From Echinarachnius parma (taxonomy: Eukaryota > Echinodermata > Echinoidea > Clypeasteroida > Echinarachniidae), in assembly GCA_037951105.1 (NCBI GenBank), contig JBAMJV010001805.1:71342-135341 (forward strand): 64,000 nucleotides of DNA. Direction: 5' to 3'. The notes beneath the pieces are model-generated. The model had not been told where the DNA came from, searched no databases, and saw only the letters and a list, made by a program, of their open reading frames with translations. Below are positions 24,301 through 37,200 of the stretch, in pieces; position 1 is the stretch's first letter; each line of letters starts with the position of its first letter. The position numbers were made by a program, and so were the translations under genes.

Positions 24301-27300
24301 TGCATTCTCAACTTAGTGTACATGTGACCTGCTTCACATCAAATGTATGTGAAGAGCTTCATGGTTAAAGGGAAACAACACCCAAAATTAATGTTATTAT
24401 AAATGAAATGTAATAGTTTTAGTAGTCCATTCCACCAACAAGTACAGAAAAATTGGTTTCCAGATAAATTATATAATTTGAAAACCCTTCTTTTGTTGTG
24501 CTTCTATTGTCTCCCAAACAGATGCGGGTATAGAATTGATGCACTCGTTAGTTATGGTTGCTAGTTATTTGTGGTACAGTAGTCTCTGCTTTATGGAGTC
24601 ACATTTAATGGAGTACACCTGTTAAAAGGGTAGGAGTTGACCAAATATTTCTTGTTCATCACTTAATCAGGAGCACCTGTTAAGGGGAAAATATGCCTTG
24701 CTAAAGCCTACCCAATTAACCTGTTCACTACTAGATTCTAAAATCTCTATTGACTTTTTATACAACTCACCCGGTTCCCTTAGTCAATGGGTTAAGGAAA
24801 GACCACTATAATAATATTTGATGTATGCCCTTTGTTCATATCAATTACCTAGATTTCCAGCAGTAGTGAGATTCCTGAATGGCAAGGGATTCAATGAGGA
24901 CCTCTATGAAGAAGAGATTGTTTGCTGGTGTTGATTATAACCTAGATGATGATATTTGAATGGCTGTCATATCGCACTAGAGTTTATAAGGACTTCAGTG
25001 TCAAGGTCGCCATTTATTTGTGATAATTGTATTAAAGCATGCCCTTTCTTTCATATCAATTACCTAGATTTCCAGCAGTAGTGAGATTCCTGAATGGCAA
25101 GGGATTCAATGAAGACCTCTATGAAGAAGAGATGTTTGCTGGTGTCGATTACAACCTGGATGATATCAAGAAGTGGATCGAGCAGCAGCCTTGCAGCAAA
25201 GCTCCCAAGGGAAAGATTGGCTCCACCGACTTAGAGGCCCCAATCATTAGCCTAATAGAAGAGGAGGTCGAAAAGGTACAGTTTGACTAGTTTTATTTTA
25301 TTTCAACTAGTGACTTTTTTAATAGTGTAATAGAAAATACAGTAATTTCACCATGATGTTGATAGTACATGCACAAAGTAAAATGCAGGCTGGAGCCCAA
25401 GGGAAAGATTGGCTCCACGGATCTTGAGACCCCAGTCATCAGCCTGATTCAACAGGAGGTTGAGCAGGTACACTTTGACTAGTTTCATTTTTATTTCATG
25501 TACATATTTTATAAATGGCATAAAGGAAATACCTTGTTATAACCATGTAAATTCACAAGTTAAGAGTTGGCTAGAGCAGCAGCCTTGCAGCAAAGCTCCC
25601 GAGGGAAAGATTGGTTCCACCAACCTTGAGACCGCCCCCCCCCCCCCCCCCCCCAAATCATCAGCCTGATTTAACAAGAGGTGGAGCAGGTATGCTTTTG
25701 TTGATTTAATTTAAAACTTTGAACTTCAGAGAAAATCATGTTTAAAGTGTGGGAGCCCTGTAGAAAAGCAAATTAGTTCTATTTAATTGTTGAATAGATT
25801 AATAGATGAATTTTCCCCAAATTATGAATAATTATGATCAATATAAAGATGTGGCATCTCATAGTTGAGGCTCAAACCTACAAGATGGTGTGCAAAACTC
25901 AATTTAGCAAAATATTTCCTTAACACCCTTCTCACTCTCACCCGACAAAATGTGGATCATTAAAATTGTATCTTTACTTGACCTTTCATTTTTTGTTGTA
26001 CGTTGTACTTTGCAGGTCAATAAGGCTCCAAGCAAGAAGAGGGTCAAACTCTCAGTCAGACCACATCTCCTGTTCAGGGTAAGTTCTACACTATATGTTC
26101 TGTTGCATAATAAAACCACACATTATGGTTTATGGTCAATATAAGAGGGTCAAACTCTCAGTCAGACCACATCTCCTGTTCAGGGTAAGTTCTACACTAT
26201 TTGTCTGTTCCATTTATATAACATACTGTACATACCCACGTGTATAAATGGGTACCTGGTCTGGTGAAAATTACCCTTGTGCACCTTTCTGGTTGCCACG
26301 GCTAGTATGCTCCCTGGGAGTTGAGAATGTGTACAAGATAATTGTGCGGGTCTGAACTGTACCGAATGACCAGTGATAAAAGTAATGAAAGTGCTTACAA
26401 ACTATTCGGCATGAGGTGCTTTACAAATGTGTCATATCAATATGAAGATGGTTTGTAGTTGCTTGGTCTATAACCATTTGGTCTTCATCTTACATGATTC
26501 CTCAATTTTCCCAACCCTGATCCCAACCCTAGTCTCAACCTCTAACTCTAATCATACTTCTTAATCCTAACCCTTAACCCTATCTTAACTTGGGGGGGGG
26601 GGACGGACAATTAGCAAAAATTAGGGTACTTCGGTAATGAATATGCGCATAATTTGCATATTTAACATTGAATCGTTTAAACGAAAACCTGAACACTTCG
26701 CTAATACTTCAATGTACCTCCATGCAAAATTTCGCGTGAATCGGACAATCGGTCTTTGAGATCTTGGGGGGGGGGGGGGTCAAATTGACACCCCCCAGTA
26801 TAAACCTGGTCCGAAATAGCCCAGTTAAAATAGTGTCAAGCCTTTAAATTATGATTTTGTGAGTAGATGAAATGGGTGTAGACCAAGTGTTAAGTTACCT
26901 GCAGGATTAGTTACCCACTGGGTGCGTACAACTAATTCAATGTATATTCATAACTATCTTCGTAACTTTTTCCACCATAATCCACATTCCAAATAATGGT
27001 CTGCTTGTAATATTTGGCAATGCAATGCAGAGCCGCTTTGATTTTTGGAATTAAATGGAGATTCCTTCCCAGTTGAATGGGAGGAATCAAGAGCAAAAAT
27101 CTGAGCAGAAACGGTAGAGCAACAGACAAATTATGAGAGTTTTAACTTTGTCGAGAATGAACACTCGTGTGTTTAGTTTGTAATTGCTATAAATCATGAT
27201 AAATCATGACAATAAAACATAGATTATACTTTACCATGTAAGGGGGGATTTCCCTTTCGTCAATGAAAAAGTTTGAAATTAAGGAAAGTTATCTTTTGTT

Positions 27301-27951
27301 TGCTTCTCTCTAGCCCATGAATGGAATGGGTAACCTCATCCCGGACCCTGACGCTACCTACTCACTGTTTGATCGCATCATCAACGTTAGAGAAGGCTTC
27401 ACCGTACCCCTGGGCCTGCGTGGTGTAGTCACAGGCATACAGACTGGTAAGTAATACATTCTTGTTTTTTGTTTTTTAACCAATTTTTCTTTAAATCTAT
27501 TCTTACTTGAAAAGGATTACCGTTATTATAGTTGTATCCATTCTATCTAGCAGTACACTTATTTAGAAGCTCATTCTAATTTGCAACAAAACTATCCCTT
27601 TTCATGAAGATTTTTTTTTTTTTCCAGGGGCAACCGTTCTGGACACGCTGTACGACGTTGTGTTTGATGAGGAGTTTGAGGGCGCCCTAGAACTGCGGTG
27701 TACCGGCAAGCGAGGCTACCGCATGCCCCCAACAGCCATGATCAACATCTCGTTTGGACAGAAGAAGGTCAAAGGTCAACAGAAGTATGAGAAGTCCACT
27801 GCTGTTGTCAAGCCGCAGGTTAGATATTGACTTTATTGTTTTACTTTTTTAAGGTTGGTGACAGAATTTGTGGAGAAAGCATTTTTTACAAGAATTGTGA
27901 TGATTAAGATGGTGGCAGTGGCGGTGGCGATGACGATGATGATAATGTTGT

Positions 27952-27986
<35 letters not shown>

Positions 27987-28015
27987 CCGATGATGCTGAT
28001 GATGCTGATGATGAT

Positions 28016-28058
<43 letters not shown>

Positions 28059-28185
28059 ATGATGACGATGATGATGATGATGATGAGGATGGTGATGATG
28101 CCGATGATGATGATGCTGATGATGATGATGACGATGATGACGATGATGACGATGATGATGATGATGATGATGATGATGGTGATGG

Positions 28186-28216
<31 letters not shown>

Positions 28217-31200
28217 GGTGATGGTGATGATGATTATGATGGTGATGGTGATGATGAAGATGATGATGATGATGATGATGTTCTTTATAGTAGAGATCAT
28301 AATGAGGAAGAACATTGATGATATTTGAACATTCAAATCTGAAATAGTTCATTGACCTATTTCACAATCAGATGAATCTAATAAAGGGTGATGTTCATGG
28401 TAATAATTATATTTTTATAATTGTTATTAACAGGTGAAGCAAATAGGGCCAGACACGAGCGGACACACACAGAGTCATGACTACTACCAGAACCGCATGG
28501 CCAGACTAGGATCACCAGGTGCTGCTCAACAAACCAGGGGAGCCCAGCAGAAGGGACAGAGTGACTATCAAACCAGGGGAGCCCAGCAGAGGGGACGGAG
28601 TGACAATCAAGAGGCAGCCAATCAAAGCAAGGTAATTGTCAGCATCCACAAAATTAACTCAGAACTCTAGCGGTTCTCACATGCCTCGTATAGAAGCATG
28701 GAACAGGTTTCAGTTTTCTATAAAAAAATTAGTCACTAAGATATGTATGATTGAAGTGTTTAGAATTTGAAATTCTCCAATGGAGAATTTCAACTGTCTA
28801 TAACGTCAGTGCAATGAGTTAGTGAAGATAATTTTGCATTTTTGTTCTTTACTTGAATCTCATTTACCATAGAATATCAGATCACAGAAGTACACATTTT
28901 ATCAACCCTTTGACAGTTTTTGCACAGGTCAACAAAGTTATGTTTGTGTCTTATAATTACATATCTAACCTTGTAAATTATGGTTAGTATACAGTTTTGG
29001 TAAGTCAAAATGAATGTCGGCCATTTTTGTGTTCATTTTCCATGATTTAGATGTATGCGAGCACCAACGTAAGGGAGGATTCGAGCGGCTCTCCAATATC
29101 CTACGCTGCTGCCACCGATAGCTCCCAGCCGAAGCCAGCTGTAACCCCAGCATCAAGGCCAGCAGCGTCTGCCAAGCAACCAGCCTCTGGCATGCAGGCC
29201 CTGGGTAAGATTCCTGGAGGCAAGGCCGGCGGGAGGGGTGAGAGGCAGAGGCAAGAGCAGAGGAACTCTCCCGTCCAATCCCAGGACAAGAAGGTCATCA
29301 TCCTGAAGCGCAATCAGAAAGTACCTGCCACCCAGCAGGGATATCAAGAAGCAGTAGGATCTACCACCAGCCAGAGGTTAACAGAAGACAGTGGCACAAG
29401 GGCACAGCAGAATATGGCTAGTCAGAGAATAGCCGGAAGCGGCAAGCCGAGACAGCCTGCTGACAAAGAAAGGACTACTAGTGCCTCTGCCAAACCTTCA
29501 GCTAGATCTTCTGCAAGAGTGGGTGTGAAGGAACAGAATGACGAGAAAGTAATCGTAAGAACAGCAGTTTACGAACGGAGCACTAGAGATCCGAATGAGA
29601 GAGCAGCTGAAGAGATAAAACCAAAGGACTCCCCGTCAGCCCGGCTACCCCGCCTGAGCAGGGAAGGAGGGTTGGAGGTCAGAGAGGAGGAGCGGATGGG
29701 GGAAGGGGTGACAGCAGGAGTGGGAGAAGTGGATGAACTGTCTGCCATCTGGAGCAAGCTGATGAAGGTGCAGGAGTCAAGCCCAGCTAGGAGTGATAGC
29801 AGTCCTGGGAGAGGCGGACCAGGGGAGGAGAACAAGCAGGTCAGTTCAGTTTGATTTATACATTCAAACCTGTCTAAGTAGCCACCTGTCTATAGCAGCC
29901 GACTTGCCTATAGTGGCCACCAAAAGTGTTCCCCTGTAGACAAAAACAGTGTGATGGAACCTGTCTATAGAGGTCACCTGGCTACAGTGGCCAATTCTCT
30001 TGTTTCCCTTAGGTGCTCACTATAAATCTGTAGTTGTCTTCCTTTATCTTTTGGCTTATTCCAATTATGGATAAATCCTTTTCCTCGAGTGAGACAGAAT
30101 CTGTATTGTGTCCCTCCTTCTTATCTTCTTGCCCCTTTAGCGTATCCCAATAAGAGATATATCTCCTCCTAAAGGAGCCAATGAAGTATTTGTTGTCAGC
30201 AGGTGGCTTGAATCCTGATGTCATTACATATTAGATATTTTTAAAAGATATTTGAAGACATATTTACATGTATTTTTATGCCTCCGCCAACGAAGTGGCC
30301 GGAGGCATTATGTTTTCGGGTTGTCCGTCCGTCCGTCCGTACGTACGTCCGTCCGTACGTACGTCCGTCCGTACGTACGTCCGTCCGTACGTACGTCCGT
30401 CCGTACGTACGTCCCGTTTTCGTTCTCACGATATCTCAAGAACCGATTGACGGATCAATTTCAAACTTGGTATGAGTGTACATATTGGGGTGACAATGAT
30501 CTGATTAGATTTTAGGGGTCATGAGGTCAAAGGTCAAGGTCACAGGACTCAATATATATACAAAAATGCCTTGTTCTCGCGATATCTCAAGAACTGGTTG
30601 ACGGATCAAATTCAAACTTGGTATTAGTGTAGATATTGGGGTGGCAATGATCTGATAAGATTTTGGGGTTCATGAGGTCAAAGGTCAAGGTCACAGGACT
30701 CATGTATGTGCAAAAATGCCTCGTTCTTGCGATATCTCAAGAACCGGTTGACTGATCAATTTCAAACTTGTTATGAGTGTAGATATCGGGGTGCCACTGA
30801 TCTGATTAGATTTGGGGGTCATGAGGTGAAAGGTCAAGGTCACAGGACTCAATATGTATGCGAAAATGGCTTGTAATGGCAACATTTCAAGAACTGAATG
30901 TCAGATTTCAATCAAACTCGGTACCTGAATGCATCATAAAGAGTCAACGTAGCCATAAAATGTTGGGGTCATGAAGTTGAGGTCAAGGTCACGGGACTCA
31001 TTATACATGCAAAAAAGCTTGTAATGCCAAAATCTCAAGAACTAAATGTCAGATTTCAATCAAACTTGGTACCTGAATGTTTTTTAGGGAGCCATCAAAG
31101 ATTGGGGTCATATGGTCAAGGTCACAGGACTCAAAATATATGAAAAATATATTTTTAAATTAAATCAGTGCATGTTAATTTGGGCTTGATATTAAAATCG

Positions 31201-34200
31201 TGTGATAGCGGAGGCATAATTTTCGATTGCGCGCAATCGAAGATCCATCTAGTTATTGTAGGTTATTGGAGAGGTTGTAATGCGCATCGATCAGTTTTTT
31301 AATAAATATCAAATATTATTATTATTATATTATTCCACCAAAAATTATGTGCATGCAATCAAATGTGCCATATATCAGGAACGGGTAAAGATGAAATGAA
31401 GTATGTAATGTATTTAGATTGTGTGTCCCTCGAAGTATGGCCTCAAGACAGACCCAATTATGATTGATAATTATCTCTTTGAATTGCTTCACAAATCCTT
31501 GACAAATCTTGACAAACACTAAAACAGGTCATATCTGATGTAGCCATGACGACTGATAATGTTTTTTGAATAATCATCTCTAAGAAACACTTCAACAAAT
31601 GTGTACATATATTCATTAAAACAGGTGATATCTGATGCTACCATGACAATGGATGATGCTCTGTCGGAGGAGGAGTATGTGACCAGCATGGGATCAGAGG
31701 AAGGTGAAGAGAGTGATGAAATGGAAGAACAAGATGAGATGGAGAGAATGACTCCTAATACATATAGAAATGTAAGTGTTTTTAATCCTTTGAGAACAAT
31801 ATTTGGAATAATCCAAATAGTAACAGTAACAATTATAAAATGGGTAGAAGAATCCCTGCATTCTGATTGGTCAATTAGCGTGTAAAAGTTTTTACTGATG
31901 CATTTTACTTATGCATTTTACTGATGCATGGCTCACTTTAGTTTGAATTTCGCATTTTTTTCGCCCATTTTATTTTTTAAATGCTGCACAGGCATATTTC
32001 GTGGATCGGTAAGAATTGTCTGCACTCTTTTAACTTTGGAAATAGTCTAAAACCCACACCATTCCAAAGTTCTGGTGCATCCAATTCTTACCGATCCACT
32101 CAAGCCTGTGCATCATTTGTATAATAATGACTCCCGAAGCTAAGAGCATTTAATCCACTATGAAAAATTATTGGGAAATCCAAATTATATCATTAGTTCT
32201 GCTCAGTACTGGGTCCTGAAAACACTCGGGCATAGGTCTATGGAGAATGAATATTATACCAAAATCAAATAATTTTGAAGGGGTTAACATTGTTTCATGC
32301 AAAACAAATCATTCTTCTCCTTCTGGTCAATCTAATTTTTGCAGATAGATTGAAAGATTTATGTCTCAAATATACAATTTGCTGATGTATAAACAGCATT
32401 ACAAATGCAAGGGGACTAAAGTACAAATAATGAAAGAATACTACAAGATAGTCCTTCTGTCTATACCGTAATCATTTGTTCAAGTAAGCATCTTTTTTAA
32501 ATAACAGTGTAACAAAATAATACAAAAGAAAAAGTAGCTTTCTTACAAAAAAAACTGACATAATTCTTCAAACTATGCAAAATATGTGTGTTTGGCAAAA
32601 TGTAAATTGATCCCATTCTTTTATTATTTTGATTTTTGTTATCATTTTCAGTCCCAGACAGAGCAGCTGTGTCGTCTCCTCAACATCACCAAACCCAATG
32701 AGAGCAGAGAGGATAGCGGCGTGAACACTCAGAAGCAAGAACCAGCAGTGAGTGCCTCATCAAAACCCAGCTACACAAAGCAGGTCTCTGTCGCTGAGTT
32801 ATTTGGTAAGTTTGTTAATGAATTGTAAGTTTTAATTGTTTAATTTTTGCTCAAATACTCTTCTATTTCTCTCTCTTTTTCTTGTATATATTGATACTTA
32901 ATTGTAAGATTGCACTTTATAAGAAAGGATTATTATTATTATTATTATCATTAATCTAGGCTAGTTAGCTTCAGTACCATGAGAGAGAAGAAGGACTTCC
33001 GTATTAACCTTTTGAGAGTGAAAGAAGTATGTCCTTACTCCTCACTATTACCTCCCCCCTTCCTCCCCCTCCCCCCTCACCCCACTCCACAAACTTAAGT
33101 AATCAGTCGAGATCTTTGATTTGAAAGTAGCCCTCTTGAAATATGATTTGATTAATAGGATAATCATTGAAATCAAATGATGTGTTTTATTTTATTCATT
33201 ATGTTTATTGATTTTGTGCACCCCTTTTTCAGAGTCGGCAAAGAAGACAGGCAGCCACCCAAGGAGTCCCATCAATCTCCCCCAGGGTGGGGTCATGATG
33301 CAGTCAAAGCCCCTGGGTCATGTTGCCCCCCATCTACAACCCCCTCCCAACCTCCCACCAACCTCCCTCATGGGGCCCCCACTCCACAAGCCTCAGCAGA
33401 GAGGGCAACAGACGCAGCCCCCATTCATGGTTGGACAACACCAGCATGGTGGACAGGTGGTCCCAGTGGCTACCAGCATGGCACAGCTACCGCCCTCATC
33501 CCACCAATCCATGCAACCCTTCTTGGTGCCTTCACCCGGCAAACAGCAGCATGCAGGACAGATGGTGCAAGCACCTGTTGGTGTCGGTATGGGCATGGGG
33601 CATCCGCCCCCACCGCAGCGCGTGGGACCAACTTCCCCACAGAAGCCCTTTATACAACCTGCTGCACCCCTCCCCCCAACGAGTGCCTACGGACAGCACC
33701 CCTTCCAGCCCCAGCCACCGTTCGGTATGCAGGGCCCACTACCAACCAACCCGAAGGGTGTCCACCGACCCCCTGGACCACCGATGTCTGGCCATGGACC
33801 CATGCCACCTGCCATGGTAGCCCCTGGGCCTGTGCCTCCCATGATGGGCACCTGGTTCCAGCCTGGATGGGGACCTGCGGGACCTATTGGGCCACCAGGG
33901 CCACCTATACCACCGGCCACTGAGACACTCAAGGGATGGTGCCTGGCTCAGAAGCTGCCCCCGCCGAAGTTTGCGTTCTCTAAGCTTCCACAGGTAACTT
34001 TCAAGCTCATACAGATTTGGTATCTACGATTGGTGTACATAGTTTGTCTCATTGGGCCTGTCAGTTCAGGGTTTATGCATCTATTTATGTAGATCCTTTA
34101 TTTAAACATCATCAGACTTTGATGAATATGAGAAGTTCAACGTTTGACAATAAATAGAACATACTACATTGTATGAATGGGGAAGTACATGTAGCTAGTA

Positions 34201-37200
34201 TTAGAAAGAGTGCTATAATATATGAAGCAAAGTTGTTGTTTGATTTGGGGGTACAAAGAATAGTAAAATGTGTGTAGCCTTTGTAATGGCATCAGTTATA
34301 AGGGGCTCCCATGTCCTGCAGAATCAATGGAGAGGAGATCAATGGAGTTGCTCCAAATAAATCTAGCGTGTTACTAATATTACAGGGATGTAAGTTTTCC
34401 GGATTTTGACGGAAATCCGGATTTTTTATAAAATTCCGTTTTTGTTTTTGTTTTGTTTTTTTTTTTGATCGACAAACGTGTCTGTAATTACAATCAAAAC
34501 CTATCCATCATGTTACTAAAAACTGCAAAGTTCAAAGGCAAATTTGCAAAATTTTCCTGCAGGGCCCTGCTATGGGGCAAGGGCGCTGCCCCTGCAACCC
34601 CGCCAGGGGGCTACTGCCCCCTGGACCCCCAGTTTCTGGATTTTTTTTTAGCTCCACTTACATCCCTGATATTATTGTTTGTGTGGTTGTTTGTGTGATT
34701 TACAGGGCATGGTGAAACCTGTATGCATCCTGTGTAGTGACATCAGTAATGAGGGTACTCCCTGCCCTTTATAATTCATGGCCGTAGAAATCAATACTCC
34801 CCAGGGAGTGGAGATGGTGCACACAAACCAAACATGTTACTAATAGTATTGTTGTTTAACTCTTCATGTACAGGGCATGGTAAAGGCTGTATGCATCCTG
34901 GGTAGTGGGATCAGCTATGAGGGTCCTCCCTGCCCTGCGGAGTCCATGGCTGTGGAGAGAGCTGCCGGTGTCGCCTTACACAAACTGGTATGTCCAATAC
35001 AATTTGTCTTCTAAATAGCATTTCTTGCAGACTACAACTTTATTCATAAATTACCTGTGAAACATTATGTACATACAATATATGATATATTCCCATTCTT
35101 ACTGATAAAGGGCACAATTGTTTCTCTCGTCTTACGCACATATGAAATATGAAATAAATTAAAATGAGCGAATAAAATCTGACTTGGCCATGAATCCATT
35201 TGTTGTCCAAATGAACCTACCTCTAAACCTTGTAATTGCTATAAGTTACATTCATTCTTTACTTTTCAGCACATCCTACCAATCCACCAGTATGTTGGAG
35301 CTCCCATGCATGTGGGACCAGCAGGAATGAACCCCCCAGTCAACCCCAACATGAGGGCCCAGGGCATGCAAGTACCCCCTGGATACAGACCAGGTAAGAA
35401 AGACGCCCCCCCCCCCCCCCCCTTCCACCTTTCTCCTCCCTAGCTGTGCCCTAGCTACAAGCCCAAGAAAGCATGAACAAAAGTCATTTTGAGGAATACC
35501 ACAGTGCATTTAATTCAGTGTATGCTCCCCAGGGAGTTGAGAAAGTACGCAATATCATTGTGTGGGGTTGATATGAACATGATGACCATGGGCAATAATA
35601 ATTTAAGTAATTATTTAAGCGATTTGAACATTATATATGGAAAATGCACTATAAACATGAAGAATTATTATTTTTTATTATTTTAGGTCAGTTACTCAAG
35701 AATAGTCGGTTCTTTTTAGGACTCTGGCATCACCTACTCACTTTCAACATGGTTTCACAGAAAATCACGAGTGTGTAAGGAGAATTTGTAACTGGAATGC
35801 TAATGCTTAAATCCAGAGATTTTCATATGCAAAGTTTGGCCAATTTGACTTAAACATGGCTCTTACTTTTAACCCATTGAAGACAATTTGAATTTGGTAT
35901 CATGCGCATTTACCATATATCTCAGCCCAACTTGTTCATTACTAGTCATGAGGAGGTCAATATAATATGTGCTTTAATTCAGCCTTGTTTACTCTTTGAG
36001 TATATAGCATGTACTGGTATTTTCATTCATGCTTCCACCTCTCTCAAATTATTGAAAATGAAACGTTGTAATGAACCTCAATAAAATCCTGTTACAATAA
36101 CAAGTAGTTTATTTCTACATTTGTTTTGTCTCTAGGCACGAGTCAACCCATGATGGTACCCCGCCCTGGTTACCAGCCTTCACAGCCTGCCCCACCCCAG
36201 GGACCACCCCAGGGACCACCCCAGGGGTCACCAGCTTCAAACTGGGGGAACTTTGTACCCCTCCAGGTGATTAATACATTTCTCTACTACCGCTGTCTCT
36301 TTCATTTTCCTCCTGTTGCTATGCGCCTTGGAATAGGTTGTCTAGATAGACAACGCTTTTGCTTGCTATTTATTTGTATTTATGATACTGATGATATACC
36401 TGGGCCTGTTGCATAAAGTGATACACTAGATTTTAAGTTCCAATTAATTATAAGTCAGATCATGTGATCTAAATGCGCAAATCTGATTGGTTGAAACGCT
36501 GAAATAATCTGACTTACCATTAATTATATTTTACAATCAATTGTATCTCTTTCTGCAATGGGGCCCTGGTCTAGCAACCACACATTTTATGTCCCACCCC
36601 AGGGGCACCCCAAAGGTCACTAGCTGCAAAGTGGGGAAACTTTCATTGATCCTCTTCAGGTGATTAATACTGCTAATACTGCTTTTTATAAGCGCAGTAG
36701 AGTATATATTTATAGTAGCTGCGCTATACAAATGTTTGTATTATTATTATTATTATCCCTAGAAAGCAGTTTGCATGTAAAGGAACCTGTCTATAAATAG
36801 CTTCTGCTCACAGAGACCACTTATTGGGTCCTGCTTGGGTTTGACAGTCTTTATGGAAAGTAAGAAGTGGCAGTAAGAAGTAGGTAGTAATATGTAAACA
36901 ACAAAATATTTTTATTTTCTTTCAGGTAACCAAACAGTTGGCTACAACCCCAACCAAAGTGCCACCAGGTTCAACAGAGACTACAAACATGGCGCCAATG
37001 TCAGCAGCAAACCCCGCTGCATTCTCAGCAGCATCAAACGTCAACAATGTCATCCCAACCACTTCTCCACCCAGTACCACCCAAGCTGGATCAAACCGGT
37101 CTAGGCAACTCGACTTCAGCGTAGCTCCGGACGCAAACGTGCCAAACAAGCTCTCTGAGATTGCTCAGGTCGCACCGGACATTCCAGCACAGGGGGGTAT

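Noticed and set aside
26516..26590. Telomere-like repeats (CCCTAA variants)
   Set aside because: Degenerate, short and inside an XRN1 intron beside a piggyBac-like MITE; not a telomere or a clear interstitial array.
27833..28352. Long frames of poly-Asp, poly-His, poly-Met and poly-Ile
   Set aside because: Direct products of a (GAT)n tract inside an XRN1 intron; same reasoning for 59050-59560 and 62839-63310.
29101..29347. Minus-strand frames over exon z
   Set aside because: Shadows of the large low-complexity XRN1 exon.
33177..33923. 248-codon Pro/Thr-rich frame overlapping XRN1 exon ac
   Set aside because: Shadow frame of a Pro/Gln-rich exon; the other frame joins neighbouring exons in phase and matches the XRN1 tail.
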